A DNA stretch of 61,412 nt from Nocardiopsis chromatogenes YIM 90109. Its GTDB lineage: Bacteria; Actinomycetota; Actinomycetes; Streptosporangiales; Streptosporangiaceae. Every line of letters begins with the position of its first letter. Within the stretch, counting starts at the first letter, position 1. Where the stretch lies: NCBI RefSeq assembly GCF_000341185.1, contig NZ_ANBH01000163.1:1-61412 (forward strand), in the 5' to 3' direction. This document shows, one piece after another, positions 45,543 to 54,801 of the stretch. The notes under the pieces are model-generated. The model made no database searches and was not told the DNA's origin. It saw only the letters and a program-made list of their open reading frames with translations. The translations under genes were made by a program, and so were the position numbers.

Positions 45543-46856
45543 TCAGACCGGGGGCGGGGTGTCGATGAGCTTCTGGACCGCGCGCTTGAAGGCGGCCAGG
45601 GTCTCCTCGGGGGTGGACGAGCCGTTGTGCACGCCCGCCATCACCGAGTTGGCCTCGGCCATCAGCGCCGCGGCCGACCCGCTGAACCAGGCGTCCGGGT
45701 CGAGCTGCACGTCGTCGGCGGCCGCGCGGTACTCGGCCTGCGGCTCCAGCGCGGTGTAGTCCTCGCTCTCGGCGACCGGCAGGTAGGCGGGGGTGTGGCC
45801 GCCCCCGGCCCAGACGATGCTGTTCTTGAGCATCCAGGCCGCGTACGCCACGGAGGCCCGGACGGCCTCCTCGTCGGGCTCGCGCCGGTGCGGCAGCACG
45901 AACACGTGCGAGTCGCCCTGGCCCAGCTCATCGCCGAAGACGCCGGGGAAGGGGCGCATTCCGAAGTCCATGCCGGCGTCCTGCATGGTGGGCAGCTCCC
46001 AGTTCCCGGCGAGCATCAGCCCGGCGATGCCGTTCTGGAAGCGGGCCGGGGTTCCGGGGGCGTCGGAGGACTCGGGGGCCAGGCCCTCCTGGCTGACGCG
46101 GCGCAGGAAGTCCAGGCTCTGCAGCGCCTTGTCGTCGTCGATGCCGAGCTCGCCCTCCAGCTCCATCTCCCCGCCGAGCTGGCGGTAGAGCGACCAGAAC
46201 TGGCGCCAGGCGCCGGTGGTGTCCATGACGATGCCGTACTGCCCGGTGACGTCCTTGACGGCGGACAGCAGGTCGAACAGGTCGTCCACGCCGGTGGTGC
46301 GCACCAGGGTGCCGTCGGGCTCCAGGACCCCGGCCTGCTCGCAGACCTCCCGGTTGTAGTAGGTGACCACCAGGTGGGTGTCGAGCGGGATCGCGTACAG
46401 CTCCCCGTCGACGGTGGCCTTGTCCCACAGGGCGGGCCGGACGGTCTCCTCGGTGATGCCGAACTCGGCGAGCACCTCGCGCGGGACCGGGTCGATCAGG
46501 GTCCCGGCGCCCATGCCCTTGACCCGGGACAGGTGCAGGGTGCCGATGTCGAACGAGCGGCCGCCGGCGGCGCCCATGGCGAACTTGGTGTAGTAGGGGT
46601 TGCCCCACAGGTAGGTGGTGGGGCGCAGGTCGTACTCGGGGTGCTCGGCGGCGAACCGCTCGTGCATCTCGACCATGCGCGCCCCGTCGCCGCCGGTGAA
46701 CAGGTTCCACTGGCGGATCGGGACGGGCGCGCCGGTCGCGGCGGCGGTGGTGCTCCCGCAGCCGGACAGGGCGAGCCCGGCGGCGGCGAGCCCTCCGGCC
46801 AGCAGCGAGCGGCGGCCGATCCCGGGGGGCGGTGGGTGGGGCGGGTCGACGTTCAT
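45543..46856 (-). CDS. araN: Arabinosaccharide-binding lipoprotein (AraN-like)
   Basis: The 437-residue CUT1 binding protein has a twin-arginine-like basic start (GRRSLLAGGLAAAGLALSGCG) and lipidated Cys33. The fold phrases are QWNLFTGGDGARMVEM, YAIPLDTHLVVTYYNREV and GMRPFPGVFG. The ribosome site AGGAG is close to ATG 46856. Position between araA and araPQ suggests arabino-oligosaccharide binding. Confidence 0.88.
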   Translation of the reverse strand: MNVDPPHPPPPGIGRRSLLAGGLAAAGLALSGCGSTTAAATGAPVPIRQWNLFTGGDGARMVEMHERFAAEHPEYDLRPTTYLWGNPYYTKFAMGAAGGRSFDIGTLHLSRVKGMGAGTLIDPVPREVLAEFGITEETVRPALWDKATVDGELYAIPLDTHLVVTYYNREVCEQAGVLEPDGTLVRTTGVDDLFDLLSAVKDVTGQYGIVMDTTGAWRQFWSLYRQLGGEMELEGELGIDDDKALQSLDFLRRVSQEGLAPESSDAPGTPARFQNGIAGLMLAGNWELPTMQDAGMDFGMRPFPGVFGDELGQGDSHVFVLPHRREPDEEAVRASVAYAAWMLKNSIVWAGGGHTPAYLPVAESEDYTALEPQAEYRAAADDVQLDPDAWFSGSAAALMAEANSVMAGVHNGSSTPEETLAAFKRAVQKLIDTPPPV

Positions 46857-46939
46857 GGGGTACTCCTGTGACGTCGCGGAGTCGGGGGAGGCGGGCGCCG
46901 CCGCTCCCCCGCGCGGAGGGCGGCGCCGATGGGGCGGGG

Positions 46940-48334
46940 TCAGACCGGGCGGTACTCGACCCCGGCGGCGGTGCAGAACGACTCCCAGTCGGCGGCGGTG
47001 CGGCCGGGGGTCATGGTGATGTGGTGGGTGCCGCCGGCGGCGAGCCACCCGTCCATGCAGCCGCCCACCCCGCTGTCGGGGCGGAACATGCCGTAGGGCA
47101 TCTCCAGGGACGGCATGGGCGGCTCGTCCAGCACCTCGCCCTCGGCCACCACCAGGCGGAAGCGGCCGCCGCCGAGGGTGACCAGGCTGGCCAGGGTGGC
47201 CGGGCCGGGCTGGATGCGGAACAGCAGGGTGGGCGGGTCGTCCAGGCCGCCGATGGCCAGCGGGCGCTTGATCAGCCGCACCGGCTCGTCGTCCCGGGCG
47301 ACCTTCCAGTTGCCCTCCCCCATGTGGCTCATCAGGATGGCGTCGCGGGGGAAGTCCATCGCGTACATCTCGGTGAAGTGCCCGGTGCCGCACAGCCGGT
47401 GCCCGGCGTAGACGAGCGCGGCGGCGGGCACGTCGCCCTCGCCCGCGAAGCCGTAGCCGCGCGCCATCAGGCTGGAGGCGGCGGCCATGGGCAGCCGGGC
47501 GAAGCGGCCGTCCTCGCCGAGGGCGTCGAAGTGGGTGGAGTAGGCCGAGCAGCCGTGGCCCTGGAGCACCCGCTCGATGCCGAGCTGGAGGCGGGCGTGG
47601 TCGTCCAGCTCCTCCTTGGACAGGCGCTCGTCGATCGCGAACCGGCCGCGCTCGGCCTGCAGCAGCTCGGCGACCTCCTCGGAGGTCAGCGCCGCCATGG
47701 TGCGGTGCAGCTCGCCCTGGGCGATGTGCACGACCTCGGGGCCGAGGTGGCGCAGCAGCTCGCTCTCGTCGACGCGGGCGTCGCCCATGCCGTTCATGGG
47801 GTAGCCGAACACGCCGACCTTGAGCTCGGTGAGGGCGGTGGCCGCGCGGGCGGCGCGGGCCCAGCGGCCGACGCGCTCGCGGAAGGCGGGGGCGCGGCGG
47901 TCCTCGGTGACCACGTCGAAGGGCAGCCCGGCGCGGACCATGGCGTTGGCGGTGTCCTGGGCGCCGTGGATGCCCTGGTTGTAGGTCATCTCGGCCATGC
48001 CCCAGCGGTCGGTGATCTGGGACTCGGGCTGGATGTTGGCCAGGCACACCGGCAGGCGCATCTGGTGGAAGAGGCGGGTGACGCGCAGCGAGGGGCCGTA
48101 GGTCAGCATGACCACCAGGACGCCGTCCAGGCCCGCGTCCTCGAAGCCGCGCACCGCCGCCTCCGCGTCGGCGCGGCCGCGCGCCGGGGGCGCGACGGTG
48201 ACCTCGGCGACGCCCTCCAGGGAGTCGGCGACCTCGCGGGCGTAGGCGTGCTGGCGCTCGGTGATGCCGGGCAGCATGTCGTCATAGAGCGGCTGCATGA
48301 TGCCCAGCAGGCCGATGCGGGGAAGGTCGCTCAC
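46940..48334 (-). CDS. araA: L-arabinose isomerase
   Basis: The 464-residue protein is of the arabinose/fucose isomerase fold. It shows PVCLANIQPESQI, GFAGEGDV, SHMGEGNWKVAR and a late GGTHHITM, which supply the expected acidic and His metal ligands. It converts L-arabinose to L-ribulose. It is somewhat shorter than the 500-residue E. coli enzyme and belongs to a divergent actinobacterial branch. GTG 48334 overlaps the araD stop; AAAGGAG lies upstream. Confidence 0.88.
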   Translation of the reverse strand: MSDLPRIGLLGIMQPLYDDMLPGITERQHAYAREVADSLEGVAEVTVAPPARGRADAEAAVRGFEDAGLDGVLVVMLTYGPSLRVTRLFHQMRLPVCLANIQPESQITDRWGMAEMTYNQGIHGAQDTANAMVRAGLPFDVVTEDRRAPAFRERVGRWARAARAATALTELKVGVFGYPMNGMGDARVDESELLRHLGPEVVHIAQGELHRTMAALTSEEVAELLQAERGRFAIDERLSKEELDDHARLQLGIERVLQGHGCSAYSTHFDALGEDGRFARLPMAAASSLMARGYGFAGEGDVPAAALVYAGHRLCGTGHFTEMYAMDFPRDAILMSHMGEGNWKVARDDEPVRLIKRPLAIGGLDDPPTLLFRIQPGPATLASLVTLGGGRFRLVVAEGEVLDEPPMPSLEMPYGMFRPDSGVGGCMDGWLAAGGTHHITMTPGRTAADWESFCTAAGVEYRPV

Positions 48335-49026
48335 GGGTGCTGTCTCCTTTGGCCGTAGGCGTTCTGGTAGCGGTCGTAGAGGGCGTCGACGTGCTCCTGC
48401 GGGAGCGGTTCGACAGGGCCGCCCTGGCGGGCGATGTGCACGGTGCGGGCGACGTCCTCGCACATCACGGCGGCCTTGACGGCGGCCTTGGCGTCCTTGC
48501 CGACGGTGAAGACGCCGTGGCTGCGCATGAGCACCGCCGGGGAGCGGTGGCCGCGCAGGGTCGCGACGATGCCGCGGCCGATGTCGTCGCCGCCGATCAG
48601 CGCGAAGGGGCCGACCGGGATCTCGGCGCCGAACTCGTCGGCCATGGCGGTGATGGCGCAGGGGATGGCCTCGCCGCGGGCGGCCCAGGCGGTGGCGTAG
48701 GTGCTGTGGGTGTGCACCACGGCGCCGACCTCGGGCATCGCGCGGTAGACGTAGGCGTGCGCGGCGGTGTCGCTGGAGGGGGCGTGCTCGCCGTCGACGG
48801 GGGTGCCGTCCAGGTCGCAGACCACCATCGAGGCGGGGGTGAGCTCGTCGTAGGACAGGCCGCTGGGCTTGATGGCGAACAGGTCGGTGCCCGGGACGCG
48901 GGCCGAGACGTTGCCGCTGGTCCAGGTGACCAGGTTCCAGCGGGGCAGCTCGGCGTGGAGGTCGCACACCTCGCGCCGGGTGCGTTCCGCGGCCGCGGCG
49001 GCCTCCGGTGGCAGGGCGGTGGTCAT
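48331..49026 (-). CDS. araD: L-ribulose-5-phosphate 4-epimerase
   Basis: The 231-residue class II aldolase-like epimerase has WNLVTWTSGNVSAR, the KPSG phosphate loop, the zinc motif VVHTHSTYATAWAARG and the later His in LMRSHGVFTVG. It converts L-ribulose 5-phosphate to D-xylulose 5-phosphate. It overlaps araB (ATGA) and araA (GTGA). Confidence 0.94.
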   Translation of the reverse strand: MTTALPPEAAAAAERTRREVCDLHAELPRWNLVTWTSGNVSARVPGTDLFAIKPSGLSYDELTPASMVVCDLDGTPVDGEHAPSSDTAAHAYVYRAMPEVGAVVHTHSTYATAWAARGEAIPCAITAMADEFGAEIPVGPFALIGGDDIGRGIVATLRGHRSPAVLMRSHGVFTVGKDAKAAVKAAVMCEDVARTVHIARQGGPVEPLPQEHVDALYDRYQNAYGQRRQHP

Positions 49027-50765
49027 CGGATCCTCTCCTCGTGCTCGGCCCCGGCGGGCGCCCCGTCCCCGTTGAGGGCGGCGTTGCGGATGGCGCGCAG
49101 GCGGTGGAGGGCGTCGCTGCCCCCGCGGCCGAAGTGGTCGTGCAGGTCGGTGTAGACGGCGTAGAGGCGGTCGTAGGCGGCGGTGCGGCCGGGGTCGGGC
49201 AGCACCGCGTCGCGGGTGCGCCCGCCCATGGCGGCCGAGGCCTCGGGGATGCCGGGGTAGGCCCCGGCGGCCACGGCGGCGTGGATGGCGGCCCCGGCGG
49301 CCGGGGCCTGGTCGGAGTCGGCCAGGTGCAGGGGGCGGCCCAGGACGTCGGCGTAGACGCCCATGACGAAGGGGTTGCGCTTGAGGCCCCCGGCGACGGT
49401 GAATCCGTGCACCGGCACCCCGGAGGACTCGAAGGCGTCGACGATGGTGCGGGCGCCGTAGGCGGTGGCCTCGACGAGGGCGGCGTAGACGTCCTCGGGG
49501 CGGGTGGCCAGGGTGAGCCCGGCGACCACGCCGGACAGGTCGTGGTCGACCAGGACCGAGCGGTTGCCGCTGTGCCAGTCGAGGGCGACCAGGCCGTGGG
49601 CGCCGGGCGGGCGCCCGGAGGCGCGGCGGGAGAGCAGGTCGTGCAGGGACTCGCCGGTCTCGGCGGCCTCACGGGAGGCGGCGCCCCCGGCGAAGGAGTC
49701 GGCGAACCAGGCGAAGATGTCGCCCACGCCGCTCTGTCCGGCCTCGTAGCCCCACAGGCCGGGGACGATGCCGCCGTCCACGACCCCGCACATGCCGGGG
49801 ACCTCGGCGGGGGCGCCCGCGTCGGCCTCGGCGTTCATCACATGGCAGGTGCTGGTGCCCATGATGGCGAGCATCTCGCCGGGGGCGACGGTGTCCGCGG
49901 AGGCGGCGGTGACGTGGGCGTCGATGGTGCCGACGGCCACCGGGGTGCCCTCGGGCAGGCCGGTCCAGGCGGCGGCGCGGGCGGTCAGTCCCCCGGCGCG
50001 CTCGCCCTGGGGGGACAGGGGGAAGGCGATCTTGTCCTCGGCGAAGGAGGCGAAGCGGGGGTCGAGGGCGCCGAGGAAGTCGCGGGTGGGCCAGGCGCCG
50101 TCCTGGTGGATGCCCTTGTACCCGGCGGTGCTGACGTTGCGGGTCTCCCGGCCGCACAGCTCCCAGACGATCCAGTCGGCGGCCTCGATCCAGCGGTCGG
50201 CGCGGCCGTAGGCCTCGGGGTCCTCGCGCAGGACCTGCAGACCCTTGGCGAACTCCCACTCGGAGGAGATCCTGCCGCCGTAGCGGGCCAGCCAGGGCTC
50301 GCCCCGCTCGGCCGCGAGGGCGTTGATCTCGTCGGCCTCGGGCTGGGCGGCGTGGTGCTTCCAGAGCTTGGGGTAGGCGTGCGGGCGGTCGGCGAAGCCG
50401 GGGACCTCGCACAGCGGGGTGCCGTCGGCGAGGGCGGGGAGCACGGTGCAGGCGGTGAAGTCGGTGCCGATGCCGATGACGTCGGCGGGGTCGACCCCGG
50501 CGTCGGCGAGGGCGGCGGGGACGGCGCGGCGCAGGACCTCGCGGTAGTCCTCGGGGACCTGAAGGGCGGTGTCGGGGGCCAGGTCGGGGCCGCCGGCGGG
50601 GAGGCGGTCGGTGAGCACGGCGTGGGCGTAGGGGTGCTCGGCGGACCCGAGCTCGGCGCCGTCGTGCACCCGCAGCACGACGGCGCGGCCGGACAGGGTG
50701 CCGAAGTCGACGCCGACCACGGCGGCGCCGTCCGGGATGTTGTGAGCGTTAACAGCGGCGGTCAC
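49023..50765 (-). CDS. araB: Ribulokinase
   Basis: The 580-residue FGGY kinase has the N-terminal phosphate loop VVGVDFGTLSGRAVVL, IGIGTDFTACTVLP and the C-terminal GGLKRNPFVMGVYADVLGRP. It phosphorylates L-ribulose. GTG 50765 follows GAGAGGA. The first codons overlap a LacI-type half-palindrome (50741-50754), suggesting control at the start of the gene. Confidence 0.94.
   Translation of the reverse strand: MTAAVNAHNIPDGAAVVGVDFGTLSGRAVVLRVHDGAELGSAEHPYAHAVLTDRLPAGGPDLAPDTALQVPEDYREVLRRAVPAALADAGVDPADVIGIGTDFTACTVLPALADGTPLCEVPGFADRPHAYPKLWKHHAAQPEADEINALAAERGEPWLARYGGRISSEWEFAKGLQVLREDPEAYGRADRWIEAADWIVWELCGRETRNVSTAGYKGIHQDGAWPTRDFLGALDPRFASFAEDKIAFPLSPQGERAGGLTARAAAWTGLPEGTPVAVGTIDAHVTAASADTVAPGEMLAIMGTSTCHVMNAEADAGAPAEVPGMCGVVDGGIVPGLWGYEAGQSGVGDIFAWFADSFAGGAASREAAETGESLHDLLSRRASGRPPGAHGLVALDWHSGNRSVLVDHDLSGVVAGLTLATRPEDVYAALVEATAYGARTIVDAFESSGVPVHGFTVAGGLKRNPFVMGVYADVLGRPLHLADSDQAPAAGAAIHAAVAAGAYPGIPEASAAMGGRTRDAVLPDPGRTAAYDRLYAVYTDLHDHFGRGGSDALHRLRAIRNAALNGDGAPAGAEHEERIR
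50741..50754. promoter_or_regulatory. LacI-type operator-like site inside the araB start
   Basis: TGTGAGCGTTAACA matches the perfect site TGTTAGCGCTAACA at 51928 in 12 of 14 positions. It lies in codons 4-9 of araB. Because it is coding, the resemblance could be partly chance. Confidence 0.45.
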
Positions 50766-50856
50766 GGGGGGTTCCTCTCGGGCGTGCGTCAGGTGGGCGG
50801 CCGGGTCGGCGGGAGGGGGCGGCGGGCGGGCGTCGGGGGCGGGGCGGCGGACACGG

Positions 50857-51885
50857 TCATCGGGCGGGGGCGGCGCAGCTCGCGCGGACGACCATGCGCG
50901 CGGGCACGACCTCGCGGGCGGCGGACTCGGCGGCGGGCTCCCCGCTGTCCAGCAGGTCCAGCAGGATGCCGATGCCGCGGCGGCCGACCTCGGTGAAGTC
51001 CTGGGCGACCGTGGTGAGCGGGGGCGAGTAGTAGGCGGCCTCGGGGACGTCGTCGAAGCCGACCACGGAGACGTCGTCGGGGACGCGCACGCCGGCTTCG
51101 GCGAGGGCGCGCAGCGCGCCGACGGCCATCTGGTCGTTGGCCACGAACAGGGCGGTCGGCAGGGCGTCCCGCTCGACGAGGCTCCGCACCAGCTCGTAGC
51201 CGGAGCGGGGGCGCCAGTCGCCGAACAGGGGCTCGCCGACCGGTGCGCCGGCCTCCTCCAGGGCGCCGCGCCAGCCCGCGACGCGGGCCTCGGCCTCCAG
51301 CCAGTCCCGGGGACCGGCGATGTGGCCGACGGTGCGGTGGCCCAGTCCGAGCAGGTGGCGCACGGCCATCCGGGCGCCGCCCTCCTGGTCGACGCAGACG
51401 ACGGGGAGCTCGCGCGCCTCCCCGCCCTCCACGGCCACGACCGGGGCGCCCCCGGCCCATTCGGGCATGCCCTCCAGGACCGAGCGCTGGGGCGCGATGA
51501 CGACGTAGCCCTCGACCGACTGCCGGGCCAGGTGGTCCATGGCCTCGCGGACCTGCCCGGCGGAGGCCTCGGTGAGGGTGACGACGCTGAGGTAGTACCC
51601 GGCGGCGCGGGCGGCGTGCTCGATCCCGGTGAGGGTGCGGGCGGGGCCGTAGTGGGCGGTGTCCACCGCGACCACGCCGATCACCCCGGTGCGCCGGGTG
51701 ACCAGGGCACGGGCCGAGGAGTTGGGCCGGTAGCCCAGATCGTCGATGGCCGCGAGCACCCGCGCCTGCGTCTCGGCGCGCACGTTGGGGTGCCCGTTCA
51801 GCACGCGGGAGACGGTCTGGTGCGAGACCCCCGCCGCCCGCGCGACATCGGCCATGACGGGCATACGCCCGGGTGGGGCCGCCAT
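50857..51885 (-). CDS. LacI-family regulator of the arabinose cluster
   Basis: The 342-residue protein has the LacI helix-turn-helix (VMADVARAAGVSHQTVSRVLNG, residues 9-30) and hinge (YRPNSSARAL), then a periplasmic-binding-like effector domain ending SVVGFDDVPEAAYYSPPLTTV. ATG 51885 has GGAGG before it. It is first in the cluster and should repress the araBDA-transport genes until an arabinose-type inducer binds. It is LacI-family, unlike the GntR-type AraR of Bacillus. Confidence 0.9.
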   Translation of the reverse strand: MAAPPGRMPVMADVARAAGVSHQTVSRVLNGHPNVRAETQARVLAAIDDLGYRPNSSARALVTRRTGVIGVVAVDTAHYGPARTLTGIEHAARAAGYYLSVVTLTEASAGQVREAMDHLARQSVEGYVVIAPQRSVLEGMPEWAGGAPVVAVEGGEARELPVVCVDQEGGARMAVRHLLGLGHRTVGHIAGPRDWLEAEARVAGWRGALEEAGAPVGEPLFGDWRPRSGYELVRSLVERDALPTALFVANDQMAVGALRALAEAGVRVPDDVSVVGFDDVPEAAYYSPPLTTVAQDFTEVGRRGIGILLDLLDSGEPAAESAAREVVPARMVVRASCAAPAR

Positions 51886-51927
51886 TGGTCCTCCACTGCA
51901 CTCGGGGAGCTGTGACGTGGGTGACAT

Positions 51928-51941
51928 TGTTAGCGCTAACA
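51928..51941. promoter_or_regulatory. LacI-type operator in the regulator promoter
   Basis: TGTTAGCGCTAACA is a perfect 14-bp palindrome with the central CG typical of LacI-family sites, 42 bp upstream of the regulator start. Confidence 0.75.
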
Positions 51942-52043
51942 TTCACGCCGTCAAGGGGGCGGAGGGAGATCACGGACCCCACCCGCATGGTCACCTTGCG
52001 CGACCGGCCGCCATCGCACACACCCCGTGTGCAGAATGGGCGT

Positions 52044-52694
52044 ATGGGCGGAACCACCATCGAGATCGACGACGACCTGGTCACCGCCGCCATGGACGCG
52101 TTCAACGTGCGCACCGGGCGCGAGGCCGTCGACATCGCCCTCCGGCGCGCCCTTGGAACGCCCCTCAGCAAGGAGTTCCTCCTCAGCCTTCGCGGTATGG
52201 GCTGGGGAGGGGACCTTGGGGAGATGCGGGGCCCCGGTTCCCCGATACCGAGAAGCCGGAATGACGAGGACACAGAGGACACATCTGGTCGACATATCCG
52301 CCCGGATCACGTATCTCCGCAATCCGTAAGACGGAGTCTGAGACCGACCTCTTCATTTGCTCCCTCATCCGATCCGGAGCCGATCCGGCGACGACCGAAC
52401 CTGCGGTCGCCGAGCTCCTTTGCGGCGCGAAGAGCCCTTCAGAGCTCCGTGGCCGCGAGCAGCTCACAGAGGGCCTCAGACTATTCCCCGTCGATCCACG
52501 AACCGACTATCACCAGCTCGCCCAGATCTACCGCGAGGCCCGCACTCACGGGAAGACGATCAGAAAACACGTCGACTGTCCGATTGCAGCCGTCGCGCTC
52601 CGAATCAGCGGGCCCCGTGCACTGCGACCGCGACTTCGACCAGCTCGCCGAGGTTTATCCACGCCTCAAGGTCCAGCGTCACGACCTTGCTTGA
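52044..52694 (+). CDS. VapB-like antitoxin with its frame running on into toxin remnants
   Basis: The first 65 residues are a normal VapB of the TTIEIDDDLV type (MGGTTIEIDDDLVTAAMDAF shortened; then REAVDIALRRAL and GMGWGGDLGEMRG). The normal stop near 52230-52260 is absent, so the frame stays open through 52694, giving 216 residues whose middle is Ser/Arg-rich junk and whose end happens to be the last piece of the toxin. CAGAAT lies six bases before ATG 52044, suggesting a leaderless mRNA. The antitoxin part could still bind DNA. Confidence 0.6.
   Translation: MGGTTIEIDDDLVTAAMDAFNVRTGREAVDIALRRALGTPLSKEFLLSLRGMGWGGDLGEMRGPGSPIPRSRNDEDTEDTSGRHIRPDHVSPQSVRRSLRPTSSFAPSSDPEPIRRRPNLRSPSSFAARRALQSSVAASSSQRASDYSPSIHEPTITSSPRSTARPALTGRRSENTSTVRLQPSRSESAGPVHCDRDFDQLAEVYPRLKVQRHDLA
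52261..52694 (+). pseudogene. Decayed VapC PIN-domain toxin
   Basis: A VapC can be read only by changing frame twice. ATG 52261 gives HLVDISARITYLRNP then a stop at 52327. The next frame, from about 52337, gives ETDLFICSLIRSGADP, AVAELLCGAKSPSELRGREQL and YHQLAQIYREARTHGKTIR up to about 52610. The third frame gives HCDRDFDQLAEVYPRLKV ending at 52694. The DRDFDQLA end is typical of VapC. At least two indels have killed the toxin. Confidence 0.75.
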
Positions 52695-53005
52695 ACCCCA
52701 TGGAGGCTCCGGGCGGCGGGCCGTGAGGAACGCCGGTTCACCGCCGCCTTCCCGGACGGCCGGTGGGGGTCGGCGTGGACATGGGTCCGTACCCCCTGCG
52801 GGTCGAACAGGATGAGCAGCTCCACGGCGCGACCGTCGGCGCTGCCCAGCCAGTGCGGCAAGGCCATGTCGCGGTCGCCCACGACGAGCCGCCTGCTCAA
52901 CCACCTGACCCATGTCGAGCGCTCGATGTTCCTGGGGGACGAGGTCACCGACTGGCAGGCGACGTTCCAGGCGGCGCCGACGGACGGCGTCCTCGACGGC
53001 TGCAC
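52679..53005 (-). CDS. Unrecognised 108-residue ORF, doubtful
   Basis: A leftward frame holds WVRWLSRRLVVGDRDMALPH and AVELLILFDPQGVRTHVHAD, which look like protein rather than shadow sequence, but the start has no ribosome site and I recognise no family. It overlaps the VapC remnant end by 16 bp. It may be a fragment of an older gene. The rest of 52695-53179 shows nothing clear. Confidence 0.3.
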   Translation of the reverse strand: MQPSRTPSVGAAWNVACQSVTSSPRNIERSTWVRWLSRRLVVGDRDMALPHWLGSADGRAVELLILFDPQGVRTHVHADPHRPSGKAAVNRRSSRPAARSLHGVQARS

Positions 53006-53179
53006 CGGTCTCGCCGCGCCCGTCCCCCGGCCGGGTGCCGGTCCGCCTCATCCTGGGTGTCGGCATCGACACCCGACCCGCTTCAAAGTGTCGATTCCGC
53101 CACGCAGGTTGGCCCCCGGGGTGCCCGGGCGCCTGTCGGGGGTGTGCCTTGGGGGTTCCGGTTGCCGGTGTCCGGGGGC

Positions 53180-54568
53180 CTATGCGGCCTCGGGTAGGGA
53201 GGAGTCCCCGTCGTCCCCGCCACCCGTCTCCCGTCCGGTGTCGTGCTTGCCGGTGCGGCCCTGGTGGCGGCGGGCCCGGTAGTGGGCCTCCAGGCGGCGC
53301 ATGTGCTTCTCGCGGTTGTGCCGCCCGCACAAAAGCTGGGCGTTGGCGGTAGTGGTAGTGCCGCCCTCCCACCATTCGGTGCGGTGGTCGCCCTGGCACC
53401 ACCGGGCCGGGACCGAGCACCCGCCCTCCCACTGGCAGGCCGGAGCGGTGGCAGCCAGGGCCTGGAGGATGCGGGTGGGGAAGGTGCGCCGGGCCCGGCC
53501 CACATCGACCAGGCCCTTGACGGGGTCGGTGACCAGGCGCCGCAGCACGCAGTCCGAGGAGAAGGAACGGGCCGCCGAAGGCGGCAGCAGCCGCCCCCGG
53601 TCGGTGGTCGCGGGCTCGGCCCCCTCCTGAAGGAGCAGCGAGCCGAGGGGGACCACCAGGTTCACCTGGGGGCGGGCCAGACCCCGCCGCCCCTTGCCCC
53701 CATCCTCCCAGGAGTCCGGGCGGGGGGCGGCCAGCGCGGCGGCCGCGTCCGACCCCTCCTCGGGGGTGGGGACCGGAAGCCCCTCGGCCAACAGGCGGTT
53801 CTCGCACAACTGGACCAGGGCGTCGAACCGGCGCTGCTGGATCGTGCGCCCATCGGGCGGGGCGGTGTGGGCCTCGATCGCGGTGCGCACGATCTCCTCC
53901 GAGACCGCATCCCCCCACGCCTGGAAGGTGAACCCGAAGGCGTCGGTGGCGAAGTCCGCCCCCCGGGTGTCGTAGGCGCCGCGGTGGCGCTCCTCGTGCT
54001 CCTGCGGGCTGATGCGCTGGGGGAGCTGGCCCCCGATCCGCTTGAGCGTGCGGTCGCTTGCTCCGGCCTCGGCGGCCTGGACCATGATGTGCTCGGCCTT
54101 GGACCGGTAATCGGCCGCGTCGGGGAACAGCTCCACCGGGCGGCCCGCCACGGCTTTCTCGCACTGAGCCATGGCCAGGGCGAGCTGGGCGAAGCCGATG
54201 CGCCCCTCCTCGGCAGCCTTGACCGCATCCGGGTAGTCCTCCAAGTGGTCGGCCACCGTGGTGATCGCCGCCGCCTGGGCACTGGAGCACCCGTTCTCCC
54301 TGAGGAGCCCGGCCACCGTGGCGTGCCCGCTCCCGGCCAGGGCGCCGGTCGCGCGGATGCGCCCGGCCAGGCGGGCCAGGGCCATCTCCAGCGAACCGGT
54401 CCCGGCGGCCAGCACCGCCAGCAGGTCGCACAGCAGGTGATGGGCGCCGGGCCCGAAGTCCTCGGCAAGCACCCCCTGGGCCTGGGCCAGCACACCGGCC
54501 AACCCGGCCCGGACGCGCTCGGCGCGCGATCCGGGCGGGGGCCCGCCGGTGTGCTTCTCGCTTGCCAT
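53180..54568 (-). CDS. DUF222/HNH endonuclease domain protein (13E12-like)
   Basis: The 462-residue protein has the helical DUF222 region (about 30-330) and a C-terminal HNH motif (CQWEGGCSVPARWCQGDHRTEWWEGG shortened to key residues: paired Cys, GDH, then LLCGRHNREK). Such genes are highly multiplied in actinobacteria and may behave as mobile nucleases. The upstream TAATGT, seven bases before ATG 54568, suggests a leaderless mRNA. Substrate unknown. Confidence 0.85.
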   Translation of the reverse strand: MASEKHTGGPPPGSRAERVRAGLAGVLAQAQGVLAEDFGPGAHHLLCDLLAVLAAGTGSLEMALARLAGRIRATGALAGSGHATVAGLLRENGCSSAQAAAITTVADHLEDYPDAVKAAEEGRIGFAQLALAMAQCEKAVAGRPVELFPDAADYRSKAEHIMVQAAEAGASDRTLKRIGGQLPQRISPQEHEERHRGAYDTRGADFATDAFGFTFQAWGDAVSEEIVRTAIEAHTAPPDGRTIQQRRFDALVQLCENRLLAEGLPVPTPEEGSDAAAALAAPRPDSWEDGGKGRRGLARPQVNLVVPLGSLLLQEGAEPATTDRGRLLPPSAARSFSSDCVLRRLVTDPVKGLVDVGRARRTFPTRILQALAATAPACQWEGGCSVPARWCQGDHRTEWWEGGTTTTANAQLLCGRHNREKHMRRLEAHYRARRHQGRTGKHDTGRETGGGDDGDSSLPEAA

Positions 54569-54801
54569 ACCACCAACATTAGAACAGGGGTACGACAGAA
54601 CGAGGGCGAGTTCGGAAGCTGTGGAGAAACCGCATTATCGCAGTTCAGGGCCGTCAAGATCGTTTCTGGGGGGGGAGGTCCGGGTGAGGGTGCGGGGCGG
54701 GGCCTCCGGGGCGGAGGCCGAGCAGGGGGCCCAGGCAGGGATCCCGGGGCGGCAGCGCGAGGAGCCCCACCCGCCCGGCCCGCCCCTCGGGCTCATCCTG
54801 G

